Positions 44,461 through 53,870 of a DNA stretch of 64,000 nucleotides are shown here, piece by piece. The first letter of the stretch is position 1; the number at the start of each line of letters is the position of its first letter. Position numbers and translations under genes: made by a program. The stretch is taken from contig NZ_QVLP01000018.1 of the NCBI RefSeq assembly GCF_003569805.1, forward strand, positions 124,001 to 188,000, read 5' to 3'. The notes below the pieces were generated by a model that was given only the letters and a program-made list of their open reading frames with translations, was not told the DNA's origin and did no database searches. Source of the stretch: Microbacterium halotolerans. Its GTDB lineage: Bacteria > Actinomycetota > Actinomycetes > Actinomycetales > Microbacteriaceae.

Positions 44461-45278
44461 CCATGAACGACACCAGCAGCGCCGACGCCGTCACGGTCTC
44501 CGGCGCCGACAAGATCTTCGCCACACGCACCGGCGAGGTGCACGCACTCAGCGACGTCGACCTCACCGTGGCTCCCGGCGAGTTCGTCTCGCTGATCGGA
44601 CCTTCGGGATGCGGCAAGTCCACGCTGATGCGGCTGATCGCCGACCTCGACCGGCCGACGTCCGGCACCGTCAGCGTGTTCGGGAAGCCCGCTTCTCGGG
44701 CGCGTGCCGACCAGGACTACGGCATCGCGTTCCAGCAGGCCGGTCTGCTGCCGTGGCGCACGGTGGCGGAGAACGTCGCGCTCCCGCTGCAGCTGCACGG
44801 CTGGAGCACTCGCAGCCGGAGACAGCGCGCAGCCGAGCTGCTCGACATGGTGGGCCTGGCAGACTTCGCCGGACGGCATCCGGATCAGCTCTCCGGCGGC
44901 ATGCAGCAGCGCGTGGCGATCGCCCGTTCGCTCGCCGAGAGCCCTCGGCTGCTGCTGATGGACGAGCCCTTCGGCGCGCTCGACGAGATGACGCGCGAGC
45001 GGATGCAATCGGAGCTGCTGCGCATCTGCGCCGAGACCGGTGCCGCGGTCGTGTTCGTGACGCATTCGATCCCCGAGGCGGTGTATCTCTCCGACCGCGT
45101 CGTGGTGATGTCGCCGCGGCCCGGCCGGATCAGCGAGATCATAGCGATGCGTCTCGACGACACGTCGTCCCGCACCGACCTGCTGCGCGAGGACGAGCGC
45201 TACTTCGACATGATCACCGTCGTGCGCGAGTCGCTGCACGGCGGCGAGGCCGTCGTGCGGGGGACGGAGACGCGATGA
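44457..45278 (+). CDS. ABC importer ATPase (SsuB/TauB type)
   Basis: A 273-residue single-domain ATPase. Walker A GPSGCGKSTLMRLIADLDRPTSG, Q-loop FQQAGLLPWRTVAENVALPL, signature LSGGMQQRVAIARSLAESP, Walker B LLLMDEPFGALDEMTRERM and the H-loop FVTHSIPEAVYLSDRVVVMSPRPGRI. Nitrate/sulfonate/taurine/thiamine-precursor class. ATG 44457 overlaps the permease A stop and its own stop overlaps permease B, so the ATPase gene sits between the two permease genes. Confidence 0.94.
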   Translation: MTMNDTSSADAVTVSGADKIFATRTGEVHALSDVDLTVAPGEFVSLIGPSGCGKSTLMRLIADLDRPTSGTVSVFGKPASRARADQDYGIAFQQAGLLPWRTVAENVALPLQLHGWSTRSRRQRAAELLDMVGLADFAGRHPDQLSGGMQQRVAIARSLAESPRLLLMDEPFGALDEMTRERMQSELLRICAETGAAVVFVTHSIPEAVYLSDRVVVMSPRPGRISEIIAMRLDDTSSRTDLLREDERYFDMITVVRESLHGGEAVVRGTETR

Positions 45279-46060
45279 GCGCCGCGATTGCGACAGGTCG
45301 CAGGCATGAGGCATGGGCCGTCGTCGTCGCCCCCGTCGCCCTCGGCGCGGTGGGGCTGACGGTGTGGCAGCTGCTCGTGGGAGCAGGCATCGTCGAGGAG
45401 TACCTGCTGCCCGGCCCCGCCGCGATCGCCGGCGAGTTCTCCGCCTTCCTGCCCGCGATCGCGTCCGGCGCCGCGGTGACGGGGCTGAATGCGTTCTTCG
45501 GGCTCGCGGTCGGGTCTGCCGTCGCCGTGCTCCTGGCCGCGCTCGCGCAGGCCGCCAGACCCGTCGACGGCATGCTCGCCCCGATAGTCGCCGCACTCGC
45601 TGTCGTGCCGATCGTCGCCCTCGCCCCCGTGCTGAACACCATGTTCGGCGCGGACAGCCAGATCGGCCGCCAGGTGATCGCGGGCGTCGCGGCCTTCACT
45701 CCCGTGTTCCTCGGCACTCTGCGGGGCCTGCGCCAGGCGCTGCCGGTGCACCGTGACCTGATGCGGGTGTACGCCGCAACCGGATGGCAGACGCTGCGCA
45801 CCGTGACCCTTCCCACAGCGCTGCCGCACATCTCGACCGGCCTGCGCATCGCGAGCTCGCTCGCCGTGATCTCGGCGCTCGTCGCCGAGTACTTCGGTGG
45901 GCCGCGAGGGGGCCTCGGCGGGCTCATCTCGACGTACGCGGCACAGAGCGCCTACGCCCGCAGCTGGGCGTTCGTGATCGGCGCGATTCTGCTCGGAGTC
46001 GCGTTCTACCTCGTCACAGCGGGCCTCGAGCGGCTCGCCTCCCGGCACCGCGCCGGCTGA
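45275..46060 (+). CDS. ABC importer permease B (SsuC/TauC/ThiX type)
   Basis: A 261-residue membrane protein with about six helices. LAVVPIVALAPVLNTMFG and the coupling loop MRVYAATGWQTLRTVTLPTALPHISTGLRIASSLAVISALVAEYFGGPRGGLGGLI are diagnostic. It is much more different from permease A than expected for a copy, so the transporter probably has a heterodimeric pore, less usual in this class where a single permease often pairs with itself. It is followed by the binding-protein gene after 56 bases. Confidence 0.9.
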   Translation: MSAAIATGRRHEAWAVVVAPVALGAVGLTVWQLLVGAGIVEEYLLPGPAAIAGEFSAFLPAIASGAAVTGLNAFFGLAVGSAVAVLLAALAQAARPVDGMLAPIVAALAVVPIVALAPVLNTMFGADSQIGRQVIAGVAAFTPVFLGTLRGLRQALPVHRDLMRVYAATGWQTLRTVTLPTALPHISTGLRIASSLAVISALVAEYFGGPRGGLGGLISTYAAQSAYARSWAFVIGAILLGVAFYLVTAGLERLASRHRAG

Positions 46061-46116
46061 TCCCACATTCCGTTCGTCCCGAAGCATCTGGAACCGTCCC
46101 GGAAAGGACACACACC

Positions 46117-47262
46117 ATGAACCGCAGCTCCGCTCTCCGCCTCGCAGCCGGCGCCTCAATCGGCGCCGCCGCACTCGCCCTCTCCTCCTGCTCCGGCGCG
46201 GGAGGGCCATCATCCGCCGAATCCGACGGCGAACTCACCCCCGTCACACTGCAGCTGCAGTGGCTCGCCCAGGCGCAGTTCTCCGGCTACTATGCCGCGC
46301 TGGACCAGGGTTTCTTCGCAGACGAGGGGCTCGACGTGGAGATCGTCGAGTCCGGCGGCGACATCGTGCCGCAGGATGCCCTCGTGAACGGCGACGCCGA
46401 CTACGCGATCGCCTGGGTGCCCAAAGTGCTCGGCTCGATCGAGCAGGGCGCCGACGTGACGAACGTGGCGCAGATCTTCCAGCGCTCCGGCACACTGCAG
46501 ATCGCGTGGGCGGACTCCGGAATCGAATCGGTGGCCGACTTCGAGGGCAAGCGCATCGGCTCGTGGGGCTTCGGCAACGAATGGGAGATCTTCGCCGCCA
46601 TGGCGGCCGAGGGGCTCGACGCCTCCAGCGTGGAGGTCATCACGCAGAGCTTCGACATGAACGCTTTCCTCTCCGGCGACATCGATGCGGCCCAGGCGAT
46701 GACGTACAACGAGTACGCGCTGCTGCTCGAGACGGTGGATCCCGACACCGGCGAACTCTATCAGCCGGACGACTTCACCGTCGTCTCGTACGAAGAGACG
46801 GCAGGCGCCATGCTGCAGGATGCGATCTGGGCTGACACGGAGCGGCTGGAGAGCGATGAGAAGTACGCCGACACCACAGTGAAGTTCCTGCGCGCCGTGA
46901 TCAAGGGCTGGGCGTACGCCCGCGACAACGTCGAAGAAGCGGCGGAGCTCACGGTGGAAGCCGGATCCGCATGGCCGCCGACCCACGAGCTGTGGATGGC
47001 GAACGAGACCAACAAGCTCATCTGGCCGGCCGAGAACGGCATCGGCCACATCGACGAGGCGGCGTGGGACCGCACGGTCGACGGCGCGCTGAGCGCGGTC
47101 AACGAACAGGGTGCGCACCTGATCACGGCGGAACCGCCGGCCGGGGCGTACTCGAACGATTACATCGACGAGGCGATCTCCGGCCTGGAGGACGAGGGCG
47201 TCGACGTGCGCGGCGAGTCCTTCGAGCCCGTAGAGGTCGTTCCCACGGAGGGCGGCGAGTGA
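46117..47262 (+). CDS. NMT1/THI5-like ABC substrate-binding lipoprotein
   Basis: A 381-residue binding protein with signal peptide and lipobox ending ALSSC (Cys about residue 25). The mature domain has the NMT1/SsuA pattern: VTLQLQWLAQAQFSGYYAALDQGFFADEGLDVEIVESGGDIVPQDALVNGDADYAI near its start, then RIGSWGFGNEWEIFAAMAAEGLD and LSGDIDAAQAMTYNEYALLLE. Relatives bind pyrimidine-like or other small heterocycles (for example thiamine pyrimidine) as well as sulfonates and nitrate. In this operon a pyrimidine, hydantoin or ureide is the likely ligand. ATG 46117 follows GGAAAGGAC. It overlaps the aminotransferase gene by GTGA. Confidence 0.9.
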   Translation: MNRSSALRLAAGASIGAAALALSSCSGAGGPSSAESDGELTPVTLQLQWLAQAQFSGYYAALDQGFFADEGLDVEIVESGGDIVPQDALVNGDADYAIAWVPKVLGSIEQGADVTNVAQIFQRSGTLQIAWADSGIESVADFEGKRIGSWGFGNEWEIFAAMAAEGLDASSVEVITQSFDMNAFLSGDIDAAQAMTYNEYALLLETVDPDTGELYQPDDFTVVSYEETAGAMLQDAIWADTERLESDEKYADTTVKFLRAVIKGWAYARDNVEEAAELTVEAGSAWPPTHELWMANETNKLIWPAENGIGHIDEAAWDRTVDGALSAVNEQGAHLITAEPPAGAYSNDYIDEAISGLEDEGVDVRGESFEPVEVVPTEGGE

Positions 47263-48581
47263 CCGGCGCGGTCGAGCTCACCTCGCGCGCACTCGAACTC
47301 GACCGCGGCGTCTTTCACTCCTGGTCGGCGCAGCGAGGGCTCTCGCCCATGGTGATCGCCGGCGGCAGCGGCACCGAGGTGTGGGACTACGAGGGGCGCC
47401 GCTACCTCGACTTCTCCAGCCAGCTCGTCAACGTGAACATCGGCCACGGCCATCCCAGAGTCGTCGAGGCGATCCAGCGTCAGGCGGCGCAGCTGGCCAC
47501 GATCGGCCCGGCCACGGCGAACCTGACGCGGGGGGAAGCCGCGCAGCGCATCCTCGCGCGGGCCGGCAGCGGCTTCGAGAAGGTGTTCTTCACCAACGGC
47601 GGCGCCGATGCCAACGAGAACGCGATCCGGATGGCCAGGGTCGTCACGGGGCGCGACAAGGTGCTGAGCCGCTACCGCAGCTATCACGGCAACACGGGCG
47701 CCGCCATCGCGGCGACCGGCGACTGGCGGCGCCTGCCCAACGAATACTCCCGCGGCCACGTGCACTTCTTCGGTCCGTACGCATATCGTTCGGAGTTCTG
47801 GTCGGCCTCGGAGGAGCAGGAGTGCGAACGCGCGCTGCACCATCTCGAGCGGGTCATCGCCGCGGAGGGCCCTGGCTCCATCGCGGCGATCCTGCTCGAG
47901 GGCGTGCCCGGCACGGCAGGGGTCCTCGTGCCGCCGCGCGGATACCTCACGGGAGTGCGCGAACTGTGCGACCGCCACGGCATCCTGCTCATCGTCGACG
48001 ACGTGATGAGCGGCTTCGGCCGGACGGGCGAGTGGTTCTCCTGGCAGGGCGAGCGCGTCAACCCGGACGGGATCGTGCCCGACATCGTCACCTTCGCCAA
48101 GGGCGTCAACTCCGGTTACGTGCCGGTCGGCGGGGTGCTGCCGTCGCCAGAGGTGGCTGCGCACTTCGACGACACGGTCTTCCCCGGCGGGCTCACCTAT
48201 TCGGGGCATCCGCTCGCGGCGGCGTCGATCGTCGCGGCCATCGACGCCATGTCGGAGGAGGGGATCGTCGACGGGGCGCGGGACATCGGAGAGCACGTCA
48301 TCGGTCCAGGACTGGCGGCGCTCGCCGATGCGCACGACGTGATCGGCGAGGTGCGAGGACTCGGCGTGTTCTGGGCGGTCGAGCTCGTCGCGGATCGAGC
48401 GACCCGCGACCCGCTTCCCGCCGCGGCCATGGCCGAGCTCAAGGCGCTGCTTCTCGATCGCGGCATCCTCCCCTTCGTCCAGGAGAATCGCGTCCACGTC
48501 GTGCCGCCGTGCAACGTCCGGCAGGATGAGATCAGCACCTTCCTCACCGCGCTGGACGACGCCCTGCGCGAGATCGTATGA
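47259..48581 (+). CDS. Class III PLP aminotransferase, probable beta-alanine/omega-amino acid transaminase
   Basis: A 440-residue enzyme of the ornithine/omega-amino acid transaminase class. Landmarks are WDYEGRRYLDFSSQLVNVNIGHGHPRVV, FFTNGGADANENAIRMAR, the dimer-site LIVDDVMSGFGRTGEWFSW with the PLP-contact Asp, and VTFAKGVNSGYVPVGGVLPS with the Schiff-base Lys. In the pathway read from the operon it would move the amino group of beta-alanine (from uracil) or 3-aminoisobutyrate (from thymine) to a keto acid, giving malonate or methylmalonate semialdehyde. The substrate is inferred from context. The start is GTG 47259, coupled to the binding-protein gene. Confidence 0.9.
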   Translation: MTGAVELTSRALELDRGVFHSWSAQRGLSPMVIAGGSGTEVWDYEGRRYLDFSSQLVNVNIGHGHPRVVEAIQRQAAQLATIGPATANLTRGEAAQRILARAGSGFEKVFFTNGGADANENAIRMARVVTGRDKVLSRYRSYHGNTGAAIAATGDWRRLPNEYSRGHVHFFGPYAYRSEFWSASEEQECERALHHLERVIAAEGPGSIAAILLEGVPGTAGVLVPPRGYLTGVRELCDRHGILLIVDDVMSGFGRTGEWFSWQGERVNPDGIVPDIVTFAKGVNSGYVPVGGVLPSPEVAAHFDDTVFPGGLTYSGHPLAAASIVAAIDAMSEEGIVDGARDIGEHVIGPGLAALADAHDVIGEVRGLGVFWAVELVADRATRDPLPAAAMAELKALLLDRGILPFVQENRVHVVPPCNVRQDEISTFLTALDDALREIV

Positions 48582-48592
48582 AAGGACCTCAC

Positions 48593-49351
48593 GTGACGGA
48601 GACCACCCACACCGACCAGCTGCGCGCGCTCGTCACCGGAGCCACGAGCGGAATCGGCGCGGCGACCGTGCGCCGCCTTCGCGCCGAGGGCTGGCAGGTG
48701 ATCGCCACGGGGCGCCGCGCCGACCGGCTCGAGGCGCTAGCGACGGAGACCGGATGCGATACCTTCGTCGCCGATCAGACGGATCCGGCCGCCATCGACG
48801 CCCTGCGCGACCACATCGTCGCCTCGGGCGGGCTCAACGCGCTCGTCAACAACGCGGGCAACGCCTTCGGCCTCGAACCCGTCGAGACCGGCAGCCTCGA
48901 CAACTGGATCGGGATGTACGAACTGAACGTGCTGGGCACCCTGCGCGTGACCCAGGCGCTGCTGCCGGCACTGCGGGCATCCGGTCGGGGCGACATCGTC
49001 ACGATCACCTCCACCGCCGCGCACGGCGAGTACCCGGGAGGCGCCGGGTACACGGCGAGCAAGCGCGCGGAGCGGGAGATGGTCAAGACGCTGCGCCTCG
49101 AGCTCGGCGGTGAGCCGATCAGGGTCATAGAGATCGCGCCGGGCGCGGTCGAGACCGAGTTCTCGTTGGTGCGGTTCGACGGCGACGCCGACAAGGCCGC
49201 AGCGGTCTATGACGGGTACGAGCCGCTCGTCGCCGACGACATCGCCGACGCTGTCGCCTACACGCTGACGCGCCCCCATCACGTCAACGTCGACACCATG
49301 ATCATCCGCCCTCGAGCGCAGGTGTCGAACACGCAGACCGTGCGCAGGTGA
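48593..49351 (+). CDS. Short-chain dehydrogenase, YdfG-like (3-hydroxy acid / malonate semialdehyde reductase)
   Basis: A 252-residue SDR. ALVTGATSGIGAATVRRLRAEGWQVIATGRRADRLEAL is the NADP-type Rossmann motif, NNAGNAFGLEPVETGSLDNW and Ser-Tyr-Lys catalytic residues lie in TITSTAAHGEYPGGAGYTASKRAE. The closing part (VRFDGDADKAAAVYDGYEPL...PHHVNVDTMIIRPRAQ) is close to Escherichia coli YdfG, which reduces malonate semialdehyde to 3-hydroxypropionate. That matches the toxic aldehyde expected from the aminotransferase upstream. I prefer GTG 48593, which has AAAGGA six bases upstream, over ATG 48578, which overlaps the preceding stop and itself contains that ribosome site. Confidence 0.87.
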   Translation: MTETTHTDQLRALVTGATSGIGAATVRRLRAEGWQVIATGRRADRLEALATETGCDTFVADQTDPAAIDALRDHIVASGGLNALVNNAGNAFGLEPVETGSLDNWIGMYELNVLGTLRVTQALLPALRASGRGDIVTITSTAAHGEYPGGAGYTASKRAEREMVKTLRLELGGEPIRVIEIAPGAVETEFSLVRFDGDADKAAAVYDGYEPLVADDIADAVAYTLTRPHHVNVDTMIIRPRAQVSNTQTVRR

Positions 49352-49397
49352 CATGGAGGCGTCGGACGCCGGGTACGTCCGGATCGGGACGAGCGCA

Positions 49398-49403
49398 TAG
49401 ACT
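49398..49403 (+). promoter_or_regulatory. Predicted -10 element giving a leaderless purN transcript
   Basis: TAGACT ends six bases before the purN start codon GTG 49410, the distance seen for actinobacterial leaderless mRNAs, and no ribosome site precedes the gene. Confidence 0.5.
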
Positions 49404-49409
49404 GATGGC

Positions 49410-49997
49410 GTGATCTCGGTCGTCGTTCTGATCTCGGGCAGCGGTTCCAACCTGCGGGCCCTCTTGGAGGCGACCAGCGCGATCGACTATCCCGCGCACG
49501 TCGTCGCCATCGGCGCGGACCGCGAGGCCGATGGGTTGGGGCACGCCTCCGACTTCGGCATCCCGAGCTTCGATGTGCCGTACACGTCTTTCTCCTCGCG
49601 CGAGGAATGGGGCGAGGAGCTCGCGAAGCAGCTGCGCGTCTGGAACGCCGACCTGATCGTCCTCAGCGGCCTGATGCGTCTGCTGCCGGACGCCGTCGTC
49701 GCAGAGTTCGGGCCGCGCATCATCAACACCCATCCGGCCTACCTGCCGGAGTTCCCCGGTGCTCACGGAGTGCGCGATGCCCTCGCGTCCGGTGCCGCCG
49801 AGACGGGGGCGAGCGTGATCGTCGTGGACACGGGCGTCGACACCGGCCCGATCCTCGCACAGGAGCGCGTGCCGGTGCTGCCGGACGACACCGAGGCGAG
49901 CCTGCACGAGCGCATCAAACCCGTCGAACGCCGCCTGCTGATCGACGTGGTGCGCCGCGTCGCCACGGGTGAACTCGACCTGACCACCCCCGCCTGA
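49410..49997 (+). CDS. purN: Phosphoribosylglycinamide formyltransferase (GAR transformylase)
   Basis: A 195-residue enzyme of purine synthesis. It formylates glycinamide ribonucleotide with 10-formyltetrahydrofolate. Landmarks are [17 protein letters not shown] (phosphate binding), [15 protein letters not shown], the catalytic Asn-His in [22 protein letters not shown], and the Asp in [19 protein letters not shown]. Start GTG 49410. It is followed 14 bases later by purH, the conserved actinobacterial pair. Confidence 0.95.
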   Translation: MISVVVLISGSGSNLRALLEATSAIDYPAHVVAIGADREADGLGHASDFGIPSFDVPYTSFSSREEWGEELAKQLRVWNADLIVLSGLMRLLPDAVVAEFGPRIINTHPAYLPEFPGAHGVRDALASGAAETGASVIVVDTGVDTGPILAQERVPVLPDDTEASLHERIKPVERRLLIDVVRRVATGELDLTTPA

Positions 49998-50011
49998 CCG
50001 AAGGAGTCCCC

Positions 50012-51622
50012 ATGGCCGGTCCCCGCCACGACGCGTCCCTCTACCGAGAGCGCGATGTCGTTCCGATCCGCCGCGCTCTCGTCTCCGTGAGCGACAAGAC
50101 AGGCCTCACCGAGCTGGCGGCGGCGCTCGTCGCGGCGGGCGTCGAGATCGTGTCGACCGGCTCGACCGCGCAGACGATCCGCGATGCGGGCCTCGACGTC
50201 ACCGACGTCGCCTCGGTCACCGGCTCTCCCGAGATGCTCGACGGGCGTGTGAAGACGCTGCACCCGAGCGTGCACGGCGGGCTGCTGGCCGACCTGCGTC
50301 TCGAGCACCACGAGACCGAACTCGGTCAGCTCGGCATCGAGCCCTTCGAGCTCGTCGTGGTGAACCTCTATCCCTTCGCCGAGACCGTCGCCTCCGGCGC
50401 GGCGTCGAACGACATCGTCGAGCAGATCGACATCGGCGGCCCCGCGATGGTGCGCGCGTCAGCGAAGAACCACGCCAACATCGCGATCGTGGTCAGCCCC
50501 GAGTCGTACCCCGCGATCATCGACTCGCTCGGCAAGGGCGGCACGGGTCTCAGGGACCGTCGCGAGCTCGCCGCCCGAGCCTTCGCGCACACGGCGAACT
50601 ACGACACAGCCGTCGCCCAGTGGTTCGCCGAGGAGACGCTCGCCGGCGGCGAGCTGGAGCTGCCTGGTCAACTCACGATCCAGGCCGAGAAGATCACCGA
50701 CCTGCGCTACGGCGAGAACTCGCACCAGCGCGCAGCGATCTACACCCGCGTCGGCGGACACGGCATCGCGCAGGCGAAGCAGCTGCAGGGCAAGGAGATG
50801 TCGTACAACAACTACGTCGACGCCGATGCGGCGCTGCGCGCCGCCTACGACATGGTCAAGCCGGCCGTGGCGATCATGAAGCACGCCAACCCGTGCGGCA
50901 TCGCCGTCGGCGAGGCGAAGGCGCTCGACCCGATCGCGTCAGCGCACGTGCGCGCGCACGAGTGCGACCCGCTGTCGGCGTTCGGCGGCGTGATCGCAGC
51001 GAACCGCACGGTCACACTGAAGATGGCGGAGAACCTGCGCGACATCTTCACCGAGGTGATCATCGCGCCCGAGTTCGAACCGGCCGCGCTGGAGCTGTTC
51101 AAGGAGAAGAAGAACCTCCGCGTGCTGCAGCTCCCCGCCGACTGGAAGCAGGAGCGGATGGACGTGCGCCTCGTCTCCGGCGGCCTGCTGCTGCAGGACG
51201 CAGACCTGTTCGACGAGGACATCGAGAGCATCGCCGACACCTGGCAGCTCGTGGCGGGCGAGAGGCCCGACGGCATCTCGACCGCCGAGCTGGTGTTCGC
51301 CTGGAAGGCGTGCCGCGCCGTCAAGTCGAATGCGATCGTGCTGGCCGACAAACTCGCCACGGTCGGCATCGGCATGGGGCAGGTCAACCGTGTCGACTCC
51401 TGCAAGCTCGCCGTCGAACGCGCAGGCAGCCGCGTCGCGGGATCGATCGCCGCGTCCGATGCGTTCTTCCCGTTCTCGGACGGGCCCGAGGTGCTGATGA
51501 ACGCCGGCGTGAAGGTGATCATCCAGCCAGGCGGATCAGTGCGCGATCAGGAGACGATCGAACTCGCGAACGAGCGCGGTGTGGCGATGTACTTCACCGG
51601 CGAGCGCCACTTCTTCCACTGA
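50012..51622 (+). CDS. purH: Bifunctional AICAR transformylase / IMP cyclohydrolase
   Basis: A 536-residue enzyme for the last two steps to IMP. The N-terminal cyclohydrolase (MGS-like) domain has [37 protein letters not shown] with [21 protein letters not shown]; the transformylase part includes [15 protein letters not shown] and [16 protein letters not shown] with the catalytic Lys-His, [13 protein letters not shown] and, near the end, [33 protein letters not shown]. Full length. ATG 50012 follows GAAGGAG. It ends 149 bases before the stop of the convergent ogt gene, in an interval with a long inverted repeat. Confidence 0.97.
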   Translation: MAGPRHDASLYRERDVVPIRRALVSVSDKTGLTELAAALVAAGVEIVSTGSTAQTIRDAGLDVTDVASVTGSPEMLDGRVKTLHPSVHGGLLADLRLEHHETELGQLGIEPFELVVVNLYPFAETVASGAASNDIVEQIDIGGPAMVRASAKNHANIAIVVSPESYPAIIDSLGKGGTGLRDRRELAARAFAHTANYDTAVAQWFAEETLAGGELELPGQLTIQAEKITDLRYGENSHQRAAIYTRVGGHGIAQAKQLQGKEMSYNNYVDADAALRAAYDMVKPAVAIMKHANPCGIAVGEAKALDPIASAHVRAHECDPLSAFGGVIAANRTVTLKMAENLRDIFTEVIIAPEFEPAALELFKEKKNLRVLQLPADWKQERMDVRLVSGGLLLQDADLFDEDIESIADTWQLVAGERPDGISTAELVFAWKACRAVKSNAIVLADKLATVGIGMGQVNRVDSCKLAVERAGSRVAGSIAASDAFFPFSDGPEVLMNAGVKVIIQPGGSVRDQETIELANERGVAMYFTGERHFFH

Positions 51623-51728
51623 TCCTGGGGCTCTGGGCACGCACATCGCTGCGTTGTCGTTGGTCGCGGGGCTCTCGGCCCCGCTCCCGCCTCCGCCTTG
51701 CGCTGCACGCACCCAGAACCCCAGGATC
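51621..51728. repeat. Long imperfect inverted repeat between purH and ogt
   Basis: GATCCTGGGGCTCTGGG (51621-51637) pairs with CCCAGAACCCCAGGATC (51712-51728) with a single mismatch over 17 bases. Between the arms is a second hairpin, GCGGGGC-TCTCG-GCCCCGC at 51666-51684. The whole ~108-bp structure fills the gap between two convergent genes and may be a bidirectional terminator or a dispersed palindromic element. Confidence 0.7.
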
Positions 51729-51771
51729 CGCGTACTGCTGAGTGGGTCGAATACCGGGGATCGCGGGCTGG

Positions 51772-52272
51772 TCAGGCTTGGGCCTCGCGGGCAAGGAGGC
51801 TTCGCTTGACGTCGAGGCCCCAGGCGAAGCCTCCCAAGGTTCCGTCGGAGCGGAGCACGCGGTGGCATGGCACGAACAGCGCCGCGGCGTTGCGGGCGCA
51901 GATCGAAGCGGCGGCTCGCACGGCTGAGGGGGAGCCGAGGGCCTCGGCGAACTCGGCGTAGCTGAGCGGTGCTCCGGGCGAGATCCCGCGCAGCGCCGTC
52001 CACCCTCTGGTCTGCATCTCGGTGCCGTGCAGGCTCACGGCGACGGACTCCAGCGCGCCCAGGTCGCCGTCGTAGTAGGCACGCACGGATGCTGCGGCCG
52101 ACGGCATCGACCCCGCGACCAGCCGCTCAGGCCGAGAAGCGGGCCGCAGCCGCGCCACGAGCGATGCGATGTCGTCGGTCCATCCGGATGCCATCACCGA
52201 TCCGTCGGTGTCCGCGAGCACCGTGAAGGGGCCGTCCGGTGTGGTGAGTGTCTCGTGGATTGCGGAGCTCAT
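51772..52272 (-). CDS. ogt: Methylated-DNA-protein-cysteine S-methyltransferase
   Basis: A 166-residue suicide repair protein that removes O6-alkyl groups from guanine. The acceptor-Cys motif FVPCHRVL is present, with the preceding helix-turn-helix [37 protein letters not shown] and the closing [21 protein letters not shown] 52272 overlaps the stop of the Ada-AlkA gene upstream (ATGA) and follows GAAGGAC, so both are made together as an alkylation-repair unit. Confidence 0.94.
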   Translation of the reverse strand: MSSAIHETLTTPDGPFTVLADTDGSVMASGWTDDIASLVARLRPASRPERLVAGSMPSAAASVRAYYDGDLGALESVAVSLHGTEMQTRGWTALRGISPGAPLSYAEFAEALGSPSAVRAAASICARNAAALFVPCHRVLRSDGTLGGFAWGLDVKRSLLAREAQA

Positions 52273-53774
52273 GATGTCCTTCGCGTTGTCTGCTGGTCGG
52301 AGGCGGCACGCCACAGGTGCGCGCAGAGATATGAACGCCACGGTGCGGCGCGCGCCGCCCATGACTGGAGAGGCTTCGCGTCGGCGGGGAGCCCTGCCGA
52401 TGCCGCACCGGCGCGCAGCGCGACATCGCCCGGCAGGAACACGTCGGGGTCGTTGAGCACGCGCATCCGGACGTAGTCCGCCGTCCACGGCCCGACGCCG
52501 CGCATCGCCATCAGCGTTCCGCGCTGTTCGGCGCCGTCATCTGCGCCCGTCAGCGAGGTCGCGCCCGTCGCCAGAGATTCCGCCGCGGCCACGAGGGCCC
52601 GCACGCGAGCCGCGGGCCCTCTCAGCACCTCGGCGCCGTGCTCGGCGATGGCGGACATCGTGGGGAACACGAGCCGTTCCTCGCCCGCGATCTCGACGCG
52701 GTCCCCGAGCGCGTGCACGAGCCCGGCGAGATGCGTTCTGGCCGCCGCGACGCTGATCTGCTGACCGATCATCGCCCTGATCAGCATCTCGTGAGGGTCG
52801 ACCGTTCCCGGCACTCTGATGCCGGGAACTGATGCCACGAGCGGTGCGATCTCTGCGTGCGCGGCGAGCGCCTGGTCGATTGCGGCGGGATCGGCATCGA
52901 GGTCGAGAAGCCGGCGCACCCGCGCGACGAGCACACCGAGGTCGGCCAGGTGCTGCAGATGGGCCTCCAGACGGAGCGCGCCGGGGGAGCCGTCCTCCGC
53001 GACCACGCGGAACCATGCGATGCCGCGCGGCAGTCGCAGCGTGCGCGAATAGGAGCGGGGACCGGCCTCCTCCATGCCGCCGACGCGGCGGGCCGCCATC
53101 CAGCGGAACAGGGTGTCTGCGTCGAAGGGCTCCCGCACCGGCAGCGTGAGGTGCACGGTCGCCGCAGGCTCCCCGGCAGCACCGGCCGCTGTGCGCGCGG
53201 CTTCCCGGCGTCGCTGCGCGCGCAGGCTGCTGGGTGAGACGCCGAACAGCTCGAGGATCGTGTCGTTGAACTGTCTGACGCTGGCGAAGCCTGCAGAGAA
53301 CGCGACGGACGTGACCGGCATGTTGGTATCGACGAGCAGCGACCGCGCGGTCTGCGCCCGGTGAGCGCGCGCGAGGGCGAGCGGTCCCGCACCGACTTCC
53401 GTGCGCAGCAGGCGCGACAGATGACGGGTCGAGTATCCCAGCGCGGCGGCGAGCCCCGCGACGCCCTCCCGCTCGACGACGCCGTCGGCGATGAGCCGCA
53501 TCGCACGCGAGGCCGCGTCGCCGCGGAGGTTCCAATCGGGCGAGCCCGGAGCGGCCTCGGGCAGGCAGCGCTTGCACGCCCGGTACCCCGCCTCGTGCGC
53601 GGCGGCGCTCGTCGGGTAGAACGAGACGTTGCCCGGCTTCGGCGTGCGCGCAGGGCAGCTCGGCCTGCAGTAGATGCCGGTGGAGCGCACGGCCGTGACG
53701 AACTGTCCGTCGAATCGCGGGTCACGCGCGGCGATCGCGCGGAACCGTTCATCGAAGGTCGCAGTCGTGAGCAC
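52269..53774 (-). CDS. Ada-type regulator fused to AlkA 3-methyladenine DNA glycosylase
   Basis: A 501-residue fusion. Residues ~1-80: Ada Zn-binding methylphosphotriester domain ([36 protein letters not shown] and ACKRCLPEA, the four Cys). Residues ~90-190: AraC helix-turn-helix ([39 protein letters not shown]). Residues ~205-490: AlkA N-domain and HhH-GPD glycosylase ([19 protein letters not shown] and [30 protein letters not shown] with the catalytic Asp). It senses methyl damage, activates its own operon and excises alkylated bases; this fusion is common in actinobacteria. ATG 53774 begins the operon Ada-AlkA-ogt. Confidence 0.94.
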   Translation of the reverse strand: MLTTATFDERFRAIAARDPRFDGQFVTAVRSTGIYCRPSCPARTPKPGNVSFYPTSAAAHEAGYRACKRCLPEAAPGSPDWNLRGDAASRAMRLIADGVVEREGVAGLAAALGYSTRHLSRLLRTEVGAGPLALARAHRAQTARSLLVDTNMPVTSVAFSAGFASVRQFNDTILELFGVSPSSLRAQRRREAARTAAGAAGEPAATVHLTLPVREPFDADTLFRWMAARRVGGMEEAGPRSYSRTLRLPRGIAWFRVVAEDGSPGALRLEAHLQHLADLGVLVARVRRLLDLDADPAAIDQALAAHAEIAPLVASVPGIRVPGTVDPHEMLIRAMIGQQISVAAARTHLAGLVHALGDRVEIAGEERLVFPTMSAIAEHGAEVLRGPAARVRALVAAAESLATGATSLTGADDGAEQRGTLMAMRGVGPWTADYVRMRVLNDPDVFLPGDVALRAGAASAGLPADAKPLQSWAARAAPWRSYLCAHLWRAASDQQTTRRTS

Positions 53775-53870
53775 ACCTCAACCATCGCATGTTCCGCGCC
53801 CGCGTACTAGCGGGAATCGGACACCGCGTCTGGGTGCGGGTGCCACTGGGGGCACGGGATGAAGAAGAGC

